A stretch of 64,000 bases of DNA, taken from Luscinia megarhynchos. Its lineage: Eukaryota > Chordata > Aves > Passeriformes > Turdidae. The notes under the pieces are model-generated. The model was not told the DNA's origin and ran no database searches. It saw only the letters and a program-made list of their open reading frames with translations. Location of the stretch: contig CM067592.1 in the NCBI GenBank assembly GCA_034336665.1, forward strand, positions 28,493,819-28,557,818, given 5' to 3'. Position numbers and translations under genes: made by a program. Shown here piece by piece: positions 36,501-50,800 of this stretch; positions within the stretch are counted from its first letter, which is position 1; every line of letters begins with the position of its first letter.

Positions 36501-39500
36501 CAACACACACACACATCAGTACTTCGGCAGAAGCTGCCATTTCACTCTTTGTGCACTACTGCTTTCACAGCTCTATTTCTAGACATCAGTATTTTCAATT
36601 TCAACTTTGTTTTGTAAGAATACATTTATTCAGATCCTTTTCTTAGAGTGTATTCTCTAATATAGGGTGATTCAAATTGTTTCCAAATTTGTTTAATATT
36701 TCTTAAAAAGAATTAAATTTTCATATGAGATTAGGTGAGTTCTTAGTATTTTGAATATGTCACTAGTGTTTCTCCCTGTAAAATCAGCTCCATGTTTAAT
36801 TTGTTTTCTTATGTACTTTTCGTTTTCCTTTTTGTCATATCTAAGCTTACAAAACCTGAACAGACAACAACAGATTGATGTTACTAGTACTAAAATGCAT
36901 GATCCTGCCCTTTGAACTATGAAATTTCATTCTGTTTCTGTTACTCTGGATCTTTTGAGAGTCATGTTCTCCTAGGCAGCTTAGTAATTTTGCATTTTAA
37001 AGCAATTTTGTGCCATTTTTCTTCAGAAGTTCCTCAATTGCTTTATCATTCTTGGATTAACATCTATCTATTCCAATGTAGTTGTCAAAAATGATTGTTA
37101 AATAAAGACTTCAGTTTAAACTAGTCTTAGGAGAAAGTAGAATTTTGTGCTATCTGAGTTAGTAATCTGATTATACACCTGAGTTCTTGCAATAAAAACT
37201 AAATAAACTTGATTAAAAAGTCATTAAAAAACTCTGTGTGAAGGAAGTTTGAAATGCCATATATTTATTGGTAAAAATGAAATAAAAAAATATTAGAAGA
37301 AAATAATAAGCAGCACTGCAACTGGAAACAGTGCACAGAGATATGCTTTCTCTGTAAACAGCTTCTGAAGAAGTCATCAGTCTGTCTAACTGAATTCCAG
37401 CAAATACATTAGAGGGGAGGGGCTCTTTTGCACAGGAAAATCTGACATTTTACTGAGCCTACTCCTCTGACTTCTATTCTCTACTATATTTCTTAGCAGT
37501 GAACGTGTATCTGAGGGTGGACTATTTTTCAACCCAGTAAATGGATACAGCTCTAATTAGTGCATTATTTTACAAAGCAAAAACCCATCCAAACCTTGAT
37601 ACTGTAGCTGGGGAAATGGACAGTACCACATCCTTTGAGAATGTGTGTAATATAACCAATGAAAAGACTGCAAAAACCAGCACAGAATTTTTTTTTTTTT
37701 AAATCTCAGTCACAAAACTTCTTTCGGGAACAGCATTTACTAGTGACAACTATTTCACTTATTTACACTGGCTAAGAAGGTGTTACTAAATTTAAATGAA
37801 AAATAAAGACAGGAGAGATCCTAAGATGGAAATGTGAAGTATCATAATGCAGGTGTGCAGCACTAGGAGTAAACCCCAGAGATATGCCCATCTCCAATGC
37901 TATATACACAACTCTCAACTACTTAACTAATACATTAAGTACAATTAAAAAGTGATGTTATGTATGCTTTGCTTTAAAGTTTTGTTGAGTGGATTTTTGA
38001 GTACATACACATATTCATATTTATTTCCAGTTCTTTGAAACTTTCAATTTTGTTACCAGAAAAGCTAGACACAATTGTCATGGAGGGGAAAACAGTAAAG
38101 CATAAAGAAAATTATTAACTGAAATTAATTTTTGAACGGTTATAGAGCACTGTTTTATTGCTGCCTATCAAGTAAATATTTTACTTGTTCCCTAAGTTTC
38201 TGTTTCAATTATTTAAAAAAGAAATTACCCACTCATTATTAAGTAAAGCACAACATTTCAATATAGCTCAAGAAGAGATACTTAAGACTACACTTTGGGA
38301 AAGAATCCCAAACACAAAGGAGTCATGAAAGGTGTAGGGACTGATTTGTTTATTTTGTTTTTCAGTTAATGTTGGCATTTAACAAAAACATAATTAAAAA
38401 TTCTGGCTCTTACATTGTTTTCTATCACTTGTAAACAGTTTCTTTCCTACTAGGTAATCTTTGAGATATTTATAATTTTTCTTCCATGCTTCTTTAAAAG
38501 TGTTTCAGAAAGAGAAAAGTTCATTGTTCAAAAAAGTAATTTTTTATTCTGTGTTATAGACGGCTTTGAAAGTTACTAAATTCTAAATAGATTGTTCATT
38601 GGTACTTACTCAAAAAATTACAATCTAGCTATTTTCTAACACATAGGCACAAGGGCTAATGAGGTAGAAAGAAAATAAAGAGAGCAATATAAAAAATATT
38701 GATAATTTGGCTAATAATTTAAACCTCATAATCATGAAAACTATATTGAATTAGAATGCTTACACCAAAAACCAAAGCCCTCAGCTGCTATGACATCATG
38801 TATGGATGCTGCTCCATCAAGGGGACTAGAATTCTTTAGTTTATTAGTAGAATTATGCTGCTAGTGTTGGTTTTTGTTATAATTTAGGCAAAGGTTGCTG
38901 TGACTCTTTTAAAAAACAGATGTTTTATTGTTTTTATAAAAGAACATGAGGCATAATAGTTGTAGGGCTTATTATCATCATCTCCCTTGCAAGGGGAGAC
39001 AACCTTTCCAAAAGAGAGCACTGCAATGTATTAGTGAGTGATACATAATCTAATAATATATGGACTGATAAAGCACAAAGAATTTTAATTAAGACAGTGG
39101 TAACAGTGTGGAGAAATTACATAGACTGTAATAAAGAATGAGGAGTAGATCCAATCAACACTCCTGAAGAATGCAGCTGTACATTTTTAGTGAGACAAGA
39201 AATTTAATTTGATTTACTTTTTCCTTTGCAATAGCACAACACCTGTGGAAACAAATGTTAAAAGTGTTTGTCTTGTCGGAAAATTCCAAATGGGGCAAAA
39301 CCTTTATTTGTCTAGTATGAAAGTAGTCCTAGCTTTGAATATTTTTTTTCCAACTCCAAGGGGTAGGCTCACAAAACTAAAATGTGGTTTTCTCTGATGG
39401 CATATGCTAAGAATCATGCTGATTAAAAACTTCCACATCATAATTTCTTACCTAGTCTTATATTGGAAAGCAATTATATCAGCATTTTTGTACTTTGTTT

Positions 39501-40393
39501 TGTTCTAAAACATGCTCTCCATTAATCAGGACAGCACTAAAAATAATGTCATTGCAATGGAGAAATCTTTGAGTGCGCTGAACCTTTTCCTAGCCAACTG
39601 TGTGGCATTTGTAACAGATAACACAGCTAATGTGAGAAAACCACAATGGTGTTCTTAAAGGAGTACAAGATGTTTGACCATATGTTCATAGACTTGCGAT
39701 GTGCCTTGTCATGTAGGTCATTTTGTTCCCAGGAACACTGTCATAACCCGAAGACAATGTGAACCAGAAATAATGTGATTTACTAGAAGATACTGAGAGA
39801 CAGGAACGTTTCTTAAATCTCTAATATTTAAGTGGCAATTGAAACACCAGGATTTTGACCTACGATAAAAAATTGTGATAGAACTGTTTGGAAAGAAACG
39901 TAGCAATATCTTGTTTCAAGTGTCACTAAATGTGCAGATAAGTGTGCATCAACTGTCTATTTTTATTTACAGAAACCTGTCTTCTCTGTTCACGCTGTGT
40001 AAAACCCTATTGCTTGTTTTCAGGCATCCACATTCAGTTGTGTGCAAGCAAGTAAGAACATATGGATGGGCATAAGAGAAAAATGTCCTGTTTCAGGGGT
40101 CCCGTTAAGGACTATCACACTTAATTACTGAACAGTGAAGCAAATTGAAAGAAGTGTTTTAGACAACATTTAGCCAATGTACGTTCTTTCCTCAAAAAAA
40201 ATTCTCATCTCGTTTTGCTTCTTCATTCACTGAAAGACTTAATTGCCTTCATGTGGAAAATGTACCCCAAATTTTTTTAAATGTATAACCTTAAAATGCT
40301 GTATTCATATATTAAGAAAGAGAAATATAAAAGACAAAACAAAAGCAAAACCCAAAAAACCCACAAACCCCTCTATAAACGGTCCTCTGAAGA
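33592..40393. other. Long AT-rich non-coding stretch
   Basis: Nearly 7 kb without a recognised gene or interspersed repeat. Short frames (for example 33987-34214 and 34222-34515 on -, 36446-36646 and 36912-37094 on +, 39209-39397 on +) have no domains. Segments near 34500-34740 and 35820-36000 are less AT-rich and may be conserved non-coding DNA, which cannot be judged from one genome. An A run lies near 36054-36066. Confidence 0.5.
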
Positions 40394-40405
40394 TCTATCT
40401 ATCTA

Positions 40406-40474
<69 letters not shown>

Positions 40475-40490
40475 CATATATATATATATA
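40394..40490. repeat. (TATC)n array followed by (TA)n
   Basis: About 19 TATC units, interrupted once near 40404 by an extra A, are followed by TTCA and then (TA)7. It uses the same tetranucleotide as the array at 20159 but has unrelated flanks, so the two are independent expansions. The 89-codon frame at 40243-40512 spans it and is not a gene. Confidence 0.94.
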
Positions 40491-42319
40491 TCTGTTAAGG
40501 ATAGATATATAAGGACTAAATTCATTGGATTAGAGAAACCATTGTGTTTATGTCTGTCTCTATTTTTTTATTTAGTTGTATCATATTTCTAGTACAAGAA
40601 TTGTACCAATAGGAAGTAATTTTTTTTTGTACTAAGAAAAAAAAGAGAAGAAGAATAAAAAATTATAATCCTAAGAGTTTTTACAGAAGATACCATAATC
40701 CAGTGTAACAGTCAAAAAAGCAAGAGGAAGGGATGCAGCCAAATAAAAACAATTTTAAAGGTGTTTTGGGACAGATTTATCTCAGAATTATCTCTTTTCT
40801 GACAGAATTATCACAAACATTTCTGGGTAAATTCTTTGTTCTCCCTGAAGACAAAATTATTGTCTGCATTTTTACATGTATACACATTTTACTGCTGACT
40901 CTGAAAATTAAGATAGAAGCATCTGTAGAAGTAGAATGCATAAATATTATAAAATCCTGAAAATATTCAAGATTGTCTGCTTATCAACTACAGGAAATTC
41001 AAAGCATTTTAAAATAACATTTATGAAGAGAAACTGTTCTGACAACATTCTGTATCAGAACTATTACTGACACTTCATTTTACAAATGCTTATTGTTTTT
41101 TAGAAATACCTATGGTGTGCTAGCTTGATATAGTTAAAATTTTTTTCTAATAATCTGGCAAGCTACAATGCATTACAATGATCAAGATAAAAAGAAAAAT
41201 GGTTTACTTATAGAAAATAACTGTAATTTTATTTATTTACTGCTATTTTAGTGATGAAGACTATCTCAACTAAAATAATATGAATATTATGAAAGAATAT
41301 TATATATTATTATAATAAATTAAAATCACATAGAACTACTATGAGTTTTCAGATTTTTTTTTTGTCAGTGAAGCATACTTTTCCTTTGATATAACAAAAT
41401 TTTTGAGTGTGTTCCTTTCCATTCTAACAGGGTATTTTTCTAGAAAATATTTCATCTGTATTATTGTTCAGGCTATGTGATAATTGTTCAGATGACAAAG
41501 TCAAAGTGAAAAAAATAATGTCTATTAATAAAAAAGAATACATTTATTGTTTACAACTTGATAAACCCTACATTTAATCAGTTTATGTCATAGTACATAA
41601 AACAGTAACTGTCTAATTCTAATTACCCCCAAATCCAGAAAAATACTAAATTAAAAGGATGATAAAAGCATATCTATAAGATTTTTCAAAACAGAATAAA
41701 ATTTTCTAGAAGTTGCTAGAGCATGATTATCCCTATGTATTTACAGATGAAGACATGTTTCTACTCATTTGCACATTGCCATCTCAGATAAATGTATTCC
41801 TGATGCGCACAGTCACAGTTCAGGATTTTGTTGTTTTTCTCTCAAACTGCCTTATGAAGATTACCATTTTTATTGAAAAGAATCTGAGTTTATGCATATA
41901 TTAATGACAGAGTTTTGGAAAGTCTCCCCTACTTAGAGGACAAGTATGATGACAGCATTTTTGACAGTAGCTTGACTAGCAATCAATTCACAAGGGAGTT
42001 AGATGACTTTAGAAAGAGATTTTTGACTTCAAGGTCATTTTAGCTGTCATAATGGTTGAACAAGCTGTCTTGCTACTTTGACCAATGGCTTCGTAAGCTG
42101 CAGGTCAAAGTTTGAATTTCAAGGCTAGGACCAGAAACAATTGCAGTTCTCCCTTTCTCATTCACTTGACCCTGCAAAGATACTTCTGTGTTGTGCTAAA
42201 GAGCTTCCCAGGAAACTAGATGTATTCTTTGTATTTAGCAAGTGATCTTGTAAGATATTGCTTGAAATACCACTCTATGGAATCTAATACCTAATATCTA
42301 ATCTAATACCACTGGCAAC
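40491..42319. other. AT-rich non-coding stretch
   Basis: No gene is recognised. The segment 41990-42190 has a mixed-composition block with TGACCAATGG-type motifs that could be regulatory. Just before the CR1 tail there are irregular CTAATAC/CTAATAT repeats (42282-42308). Confidence 0.5.
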
Positions 42320-42451
42320 TGACCCAGCCCCAGCAGCGTTCAAATCCAGCCTTGATAAGGCCTCGAGCAACCTGAATTAGTGTGAGGTATCCTGGTACGT
42401 GAGGGAGAAGCTGGGACTAGATCCCTTCCAACTCCTTGACATTCTATGATT
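42320..42451 (+). mobile_element. CR1 LINE 3' tail, very short
   Basis: The terminal part of a CR1 element on the + strand. It begins CCCAGCAGCGTTCAAATCCA (consensus-like CTGGAGGTGTTCAAGGCCA) and passes through TTGATAAGGCCTCGAGCAAC and GCTGGGACTAGATCCCTTCC. It ends AACTCCTTGACATTCTATGA, with one terminal ATTCTATG octamer. Confidence 0.87.
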
Positions 42452-45400
42452 ACAATTAAATAAGACCTTACAGGTGAAGAAAGAGAGATGACTGTTTAGG
42501 CCTTTCAGCGGGACACCTTGTAATACAGAATTTCTATATCAAATTTAAAGCTGGTGGTCATGGTAACGTGATACTTAATAAAAACTAATCCTAATAGTTG
42601 ATGGTTTTAAAATAAGTATGAGCTCATTAAAATGCACTGGAAAGCCTTGTTTAAGCCTTTTCTTATGGAAGGCATTTAAGTAAAAGGAAGCAAATGAACC
42701 TTGTCCTTTGTTATGAAAGATAGATGTGTGGTGGTTTCAGACTTTAAGTCCAAAAAAATCATTATAAACATTACCTCTACAAAAAAAGCAAAACCTGATC
42801 CTCAGATCGAAATGACATGATAAAATAATTGTGACTTTATTCCCTGCTAAGCACTATTTTACTACTTTCCAGCCTAGAGTATCAGGAGATGGCTAGTTAA
42901 TGACATTTCTTCACTTAGCATTGGTCTTGAAAAAGAATGTAACATATTCTAATACATTAAAAAGTGCTTCTTGGTTTCACAGTGCCCTTGCTGATTTATC
43001 AATCATAGATGTAAATTGATTAAAGGTAGAAAAATTTTATCTCAGTCTTGGAATTTGAAATAAAATATAGAAGAACTGATGCACTGATCATTGTATTGTG
43101 ATACTTGCCACTTCTATTTCTCCAGGACAGCACTGAAAAGAGGCAAGGACATAAAAAGGTAATGTAAAGACCCATAGAATGCAACAGATGGGGTGAGAAC
43201 ATCTGGTGACTGCTCAACCACTAGATTTTAAAAAATGAACATCTTCCCTGATAAGGAAGATTTCTACAAGATGTTTGTGTGTTGTATAATCTGTTATGCT
43301 ATATACAGGTAACAATAGTTACAATGAATACTCAAGCCTTTATTATCATTCGTTCCCATTCCTTTATGCAAGTCTGCTGTATGGCTACAGAACAGCAAAC
43401 TCAGACAGCCATTATATGGGAACAGATGTAAATGGTTTTCTCAAAGAGTTGACATGCTCTTTCCTTTAAAGAGTGGTTGGATTTATGGATCGGTGTACAA
43501 TCTATCCTGCAGTTGAAGAGATTGAAGCTATTGAAGAGTGAATTATCAAGTCAAGAAGAGCTCTCCTGTCTAGTCACACACACTTCCTGCAACTGAATCA
43601 AAAAAAGAGTAGTGGGTGCTCATTTAGGTAAAACTAAATGGTGATACATATAAAGATGCTATCACTTTATAGGTAATTTACAGAGAGCAAGACCAATACA
43701 GAAAGACTGAATGTCATTACTGTGAGATTTCAGGCTTTGGAAACAGATTGGTTTATATGATCTTAGGTTTTATTGTCAGAGAAGTTTTTCTTAGAACAAT
43801 CTGCCTCCAGTTTTAACTTGTTACAATTGGTGATCATTATTTCTCTGCACTGAAGGTTATTTATTTTTTCCTTACAGTGAATAAACAAAAACAGTACAGT
43901 GATATCCATACTTTACAAAAGCTGTTAGCTCGTATTTTGGTATGGTACAAACAATGTTTCAGGTCCTTTAAGAAAAAAGAAGTAATATTATGAGATTATA
44001 CTTTGTCTTGAAGGAAGAGGAAAGATAGTGACTTCTTAAGGACAAGGGTTAAGGAGTATCTTTTATAATTTGTCAATGCAATGGGAACATTGTCAAAATT
44101 TCTATTCCCTTGGTTTTTGTTCTTTGCTCTGTTGATGCTGACGGGTTTGTTTTTAAGACTGGTTCAAACTAATACAGTAAGGAAAAAGCCCAGAGAGCTG
44201 TCTATATGTCAGATAGCAGTCACTTGGTCTAGCTAAATCAGTAATTTATGATAAAATATATGAATTATAACTCTTTTCCAGCTTGATAAAGAGTGGAACA
44301 ATAACTTCCAGAACTGGGAACTCAAGTTAAACTTCAGAACATATGACAGCTACCTTATTTTTAAAGATTAATTACAAACACATTTCTTTATGTGTACTAC
44401 ATAAATAATACAGAAATCTGATAAAATTATTAATCTTTATCAAAACTTGTGCATACAATACAGTCTTTCTATTAATATGCTTTACTAATATCTACAACTT
44501 AATTTTTATACAATTTTTAATTAAAATATAATGTTTGCATTCAATGCAGCAACAAGAAATACATTTCAGTTCTTCTGCAGTGGTTCTTGTTGTGGCCACT
44601 CTTCAAAAATTCTAAAAAATTACGAACACATAAAAAAATTCAAGGCACCTAAACATAAAAACATGATAATATAAAGTAGTTATGAAACTGACATATCCAA
44701 GAGATAAAAAGTATATTAAGAACTGCTTTGAGCAGTACTTCTGCAGTCATCAAAATAATGCAAGGAAAAAACCATCATATAGACAAATTTCAATACTAGA
44801 TTCTCAGTTTTATAGTATCTGAACTGGTGCACCAAATAACATGATCCACTTTGTGCATTCTTGTTTCTCTTTCATTAAAACAAACAAAAAACCTAAAAAA
44901 TCAAACCTGTTTAGAAGTCCATGGCTTCTAAATTTCAACTAACAAAGTTCTTGTTCATCTAGTTCAATTGTGGAATAAAATGTTGTAGTTATCTAAGAAA
45001 GATTGGCTTACTGTGGTGAGTGCATGAAAGACTTGAAATTTTTATGACTGGCATTGCAAAGCACTTTCTCCTGATAAATAATAGCAAAACAGCATGTCAT
45101 GTACACCTATTCTACATGAACAATCTGTCCACTCTAGGGAGGAAAGGGAGTGCAACATGACTGACTCCCTATCATTGTAAAGCTACTCAGATTTTGAAAA
45201 CAGTGTCTTCAAAAGGTCTCACTGCACTAAGAGCAATTGCCTGTGAGGATACTTTTTGAGGAATAAATTTAATTTACAATTAATCCACCAACAGTGCTAT
45301 TAGGGATAAGGAGAAATTCACAACATCTGGAATCCTATCAAAATAAAAGCAAGGCTCCTGTTAAACTACAATTTTTAATGTTTTTCCCTTCTTTGAAATA

Positions 45401-46641
45401 CTCTCACTCATGCTGTCTGTATGCCAGTATTATATTTTAATGGGTTGCTGTCAAATAATGATATTAGATGACATTAGAAAAAACAATTTGGTGTATTTTT
45501 AAACTCAAATTCAACAAATATAAGGTGTATTTAAGCACCAGTCTGTTGCTCAGATGAATGAAGGATTCTCCCAAAGCAAAGGTTAGTAGCACAAATCAAT
45601 AAATTGAAATATGCCTTCTGTCTCTCTGTCAGCATTACAATATTTGTAATTCAGGGAGTATTTACCTTACAGATTTTAAAAAAAAAAGGCAGAATAAGTT
45701 GAGAATATAAGAATGTTAAGCATCAGGTTTTCAGAAGAGGAAAAGTCAGAATAATCTGTATTTATCTCGAGATATATTGTAGACCAAATAATTTCAAGGA
45801 AAATTTTACCATTTATTCATGTATTTTTGAAGGGACCTGAAGTTTAACTTATAATTACTTTTCCAAATTATCAGAATATAAATCTTTTTTACCTTCTTAG
45901 TACTTTCCTTCAGATTTTAGAATCCTGAAGTTGGAATGCAAAAATATGAAAAAATAATTCTGTGCAGCTGAGATTTTAATTTGTACTAATGACCAGAAAA
46001 CCTCTTTAAGGTGCAGTTACAGTGGTAAATAGGCAGACAGCTGAGCCTTTCCATGAACAAATAAAGAATGTACATATGCATGATTAAAATGCATCCATGG
46101 TGTATGTACCTTAGTGACCCAGTGATCAAACAAGCAGAACATGGACTCATTTTAACTCGAAAACAAAACTACTTTGGAAATAATAAAAAATAATTTTAGA
46201 TAGAAAGGATTATTTAGAAATGTCATCAGCGCATTAGTCAACAGATTGCTTCCTCTGTCATATACACTTTGGGAATTTCTGAATATAGTTATGGTGCACT
46301 AACGACAGAACAGCTCCACTGAACTGCAGATTCATATTGTCAAAAAGACATTAGAAAAGATCAAGAATTTTTAAGTAGTAATAACAATAATAGTCATGAA
46401 ACCAGCCATGTTTGTGAAACAAAGTGTTTCCAAAGATTAAGAAAAAGAGATTAAGCATTTATATGAACAACAAAAGAATATATAATCTACATTTATGTTT
46501 TAAATGTGACACTCATTAATTTGTCAGATTGTCAGACAGCTACATTATCTTGTCTCTCCCATCAGCTTTTCTAATATTAATTTTCCGCTATTTTTTTTTC
46601 CTTTTGGAAATTTCTAGTATTTTTGGTCCTAGTGAGAAGCT

Positions 46642-46644
<3 letters not shown>

Positions 46645-46672
<28 letters not shown>
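46645..46672. repeat. T28 homopolymer
   Basis: Twenty-eight consecutive T residues. It may be a retroposed tail on the - strand, but no body is recognised. Confidence 0.88.
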
Positions 46673-46675
<3 letters not shown>

Positions 46676-46879
46676 CTCCCCAATTATGTGCATTCATGTT
46701 TAAATTTGGGCCCCAAAAAACTTTAGAAAGACAGAAAGACCAGCTGTATCTGTTTTCTGGACTCTGGCTTGATGCAAAACTAAACTAGATTCTACTTAGA
46801 CAAAGGTGTTAGAATTAAAAACCAACTTACATAAAATGCAAGAAATAATTCTCAAAGATAAATCTCTAAACAGGCAGCA

Positions 46880-46948
46880 GGAAAAAGACAAATAACAAAA
46901 AAAAGAAGAGATACAGAAAACAAGAAGAAAAACAATAAAGAAAAAAAG
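46880..46948. repeat. A-rich low-complexity tract
   Basis: Irregular AAAAGAAG and AACAA units dominate this segment. It has no fixed period and no associated element. Confidence 0.6.
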
Positions 46949-47433
46949 TATAATTATTTATCAAAAATGCTTTAAGAGTCTTATTAAAAAATGTGAAACC
47001 AAATGTATTTTGACTGAACCAATCTGTATTGAATAAAGATATTAAGGTTTCAGTGTTTTGGGAGTCACTTCCAGCAATTCACCTTAAGTAATTCCAAAGA
47101 CACAAGAAGAAATCTTGCTGAGGGAAACTATACAAGACAGAAAATTTCTGATTAAGAGCTTACTGCTTAGAAAACAACTATACATGAAGCTGGAATATTG
47201 ATTAAATCTTGTGTCTTTTCAAAAGGGGCTAGAAGGAAAACCACTTGTCTGGACTGGCATATCATACATTTTAAATCAGCTTTCACTGTAGTTGGACCAT
47301 GTCTACTAGTTCCATTATTGGCCAATTACAAGCAAAGTGCAGGACAGACTCTTGAACATACTTACTGACAGCTTGGAAAAGATAGTGAAAGCAGACATTG
47401 GGGCAAGACAACTGGAACATGAGAAACCTAATG

Positions 47434-47885
47434 TCATGGAGCCCTAGAGCTGTTAGAGCTGGAAGAGGCCTCTGGAGATCATGCACTCCAATGCCCCCGA
47501 CAGGGCAGCATCTCCCAGAGCTGGTGACACAGGAATGCACTCAGGTGGGTTTGAATCTCTCCACAGAAGGAGGGAGACTCCACAGCCTTCCTGGGCAGCC
47601 TGTCCCAGCTCTCTGCCACGTTACTATAAAGAAATTCTTCCTTGTGCTAAGGTGAAAATTGTTCTGCTTTATTTATGTCTTTTGCTCCTTTTTCTGTCAC
47701 TGGTCACTATTGAAAAGGGTTTGTCCTCCTGACATCTGCCTTCCTAGATATTTATCTATATTGATGAGATCCCTTCTCACTCTTCTCTGCTGGACCCTCT
47801 CCAGTACTTCCTTATTTTTCCTGTACCAAGGGACTCAGAACTAAATATAGTACTCCAGATGTGGCTTTTTGTAAGTGCTTATGAC
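47434..47885 (-). mobile_element. CR1 LINE 3' end, minus strand
   Basis: The only clear minus-strand CR1 here. Read in reverse complement from 47885, the motif order is CTGGAGTACTATATTTAGTT, GGAGAGGGTCCAGCAGAGAA (ORF2 C-terminal region), then CTGCCCAGGAAGGCTGTGGA, GCATTGGAGTGCATGATCTC and CCTCTTCCAGCTCTAACAGC near its 3' terminus. It is 5'-truncated, with frame breaks in the ORF2 part. The + strand frames at 47398-47732 overlap it antisense and are not genes. Confidence 0.9.
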
Positions 47886-50800
47886 TGTGGATATCTTATT
47901 TTCCAATACAATCCTAATTTCATCTAGAATATGAAAAACTGAAGATATTCAAATTTTTGCATCGATGTTTGACTTCTCTTAACTGCATTAAACCATTACA
48001 CTTCTCATATCCATAAATAAATTTCTTCAAAAATATAGATAATCTTTGACAGTTTGGTGTGATATGAGAACAATAAATGAAATAAATATTGATTCCAGTT
48101 CTAATAAACTTCAATTTTGCATTTTTTGAGTGAGGATGAAATTGAAATGGTAAAATTTACAGAATGGCTACAACTTTCTACTAATTTATTCATCTAATAA
48201 GTCTGACAACATGTATTCCTCTCTTTAGGAAGTCTTGATGGGACTTATAAACAGATTGTTCAACAGCACACTAAAATCAGTGGGTTTGATCCTGAAGTCT
48301 AACTTGATGAACTCAAATTGTTATTGATATTTACTAAATGAATCCATAATTTTCCATTATGTAAAAATCAATCCCAATTTTCCATGATGGCAACAAATTT
48401 GTATAAAAGTTGGAGAGTTTCTTATAGAGATCAAAACTTCATTTTATTCATTTGAACAAACTACAATGAGAGACAGGGAAAGAAATAAAGAAAGAAATAA
48501 GCAACTGTAAATTTCAAGTCTCCAAACCATCAACAAAATCCCAGTTTTCGGAGAAAGGGTAATACAAGGAGGTTTCATTTACAAAAAGATGTCTTTCTCT
48601 GGCTTTTAATTATATTCACATCCTAGTTTCCTATAATAACAAAAATTAAAAAGATTATGAAGGCAAGATATAATATGGCTGAAAAACTCTAGCTTAGCAG
48701 CTAGAACCAGCATATTTGGTTAAGCACAATTACATTTCATACTTTATTTGTTTTCTCTAAAAGCTGGTGCCTTTTATGTTAAAGGAACAGAAGTGTCATT
48801 TGTGTACATTGTTGAGAGATACCTGCATTGTTTGTTCCCTTTTTTCTCAAACTCTTTATAGGATTGTGGAGGTATAGAAGTGCAGACCATCAGTTCACGT
48901 GCCTAGGAGAACATTAGTGAAAATTTCCCTTTGAGTGCAAGTGTTAGAAGGAGCTTGAAAGAATACAGAAGGATGTTCTACAGTTGAAAGTAAACTGTCT
49001 TTCTACTGGGGCCAGAGTTCTACTGTAGCACGAGCCTTACAATGCTGACAACAGGTACAGGGCAGCAACATCATTCAATCGAAAAATGCGTGTCTGAGTT
49101 GATACCAAAACGATGACATCAGACCATAACACTGTCTGGATGAATCCCTAACAGAATTAGTTTTGAGTGCTGCCATTGTGCTGTGTCAATCTCAGGTAAT
49201 GGATTTTTTCCTCTGTTTAATCTAACATGATTTTTTTTATATTGCAGGTCTTATTGGAAAATAAGAGCTTCTTGTCTTGGAGGATACAAATGGAATTTTG
49301 TTAGTGGATCCTAAGATCATATATTAGTTGGAAATCTGCAATGCTATAAAATGGTCCTTTATTTTATTAAAAAAAAGTAAATATCAAAAAGTCTGTGTGG
49401 TGGGTATTTACTGATGTAAGTCATGGCAAAAACCTAGATTGTGACTTATTGTGAAAACAATACCTAACCAGACCATATAAATGTCTTCAATCATTGCCTT
49501 CCTTTTTTTTTTTTTTTAATGAGGGAAGAGTGTGGCAGATAATGTAAGATTAAGTCATAAATCCAAAACCCTAATTAAGACACAAATCTTATCGTAAATC
49601 ATAGATCTAAAATAAAGCTTCAGCTGGAGTTAGAGCAGCTGTGGGTGACTCTGAATGTCATTGAACCACCCTAGAGGAATAGGAAGATCATCATCAAGCA
49701 ACTCATTTTCTCCTAGGATCCTCTTCTGAATTCTATTTCATTTAATGCATTTCACAATCAAGTGGACTACAAATTGGCAGATTTGTTTATAAAATAAAAA
49801 TTAAATCAAATGAAAAAATCATGACATAAAGAGAACATTAAATCTGATTTATTACTGACAATAATTAAATGATAGGTAACTTCCTAAAAGAATACTTAGA
49901 TCAATATAATGTAAGAATATAAAAATTGCCTCTATTGAGTCAAGATCAGCCAAGTACCTTGACACTCCCTCTGCCCTTGGCACAAGAATGTTGTTTTTAT
50001 TATCCTTCTCAGATTTTAGTGCTAGAAGGAACATGAAAAAGGCAAGAGCCATTTTCTAAACTTGAATACTTTCTACTTTCTTTTACTTACTGGGACAGGA
50101 TTTTTCTTTGGTTGTATAAAAACGTGTTATTTACTCAGTTGTTACCTCTCTGGAGCAGCAGATTCAACTAGCTTTCTTAGGGGGCTAGGAAACTTTTTTC
50201 AGAGCTATTCATGGATGCATCCTCAATGTGTTTTTTTGTAGACTGCAGCATAAAATAATGATATTAGTTTTCTGCTGGGAAGAAAATATAATTGGCTTAT
50301 TTCTGGCAGCCACAGAGTGAATTGGCTACTCAAGGAAACAAGCAGAGGGACAAGCTTTTACATGTTTTTGGAGCCATGTAATCTGATTTAACCTGCAGTA
50401 CTTGTGAGAGCTGAGAAACTAAAGATTCTCAGACTTTGAACCTCCTGAGTGGAATTTGTTACTCAATTACATTCATAAAATATATGCTTTTAATTACCAT
50501 AGCTTTAAATCATCCTTTGTTGTTGAATCAAATGTGAATACAACTCTGGCAACTTAGAGATGCTGAATCTGCTGAACTGTCTTTTACATGAATTTGCATT
50601 CATCTTCCAACTATTTTTTAAACAATTCTGAAATTTGAAGGAATATCTTAAGAAAAGAGAAACCATCTGAAAATGTGTTAATGGAAGACTCAGAGTGTTT
50701 TTCAAGAAGAGGGGTGATGATATAAAAAGCCATCAGGGAACAGCAATACTTGCATCTCTATTTGGTTTTTCTTTACCAAAGATCACTTGATTTAGATGCA

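Larger units (their letters stand above)
42452..47433. other. AT-rich non-coding stretch
   Basis: About 5 kb without a recognised gene. A 28-base T run lies at 46645-46672 and an A-rich tract at about 46880-46945. Frames at 43020-43217 (-) and 46529-46726 (+) have no domain, and the second spans the T run. Confidence 0.55.

Noticed and set aside
36520..36545. U6 snRNA-like words (CTTCGGCAG) near a CACACA stretch
   Set aside because: Only a short word matches. The rest of the snRNA, including the conserved core and T-run terminator, is absent.
39231..39397. Possible exon after a T-rich acceptor-like TGCAATAG
   Set aside because: No good donor bounds the open frame, and the peptide shows no domain.
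47283..47732. Overlapping frames on both strands as small genes
   Set aside because: They overlap a minus-strand CR1 3' end, and their GC-richer composition comes from that element.
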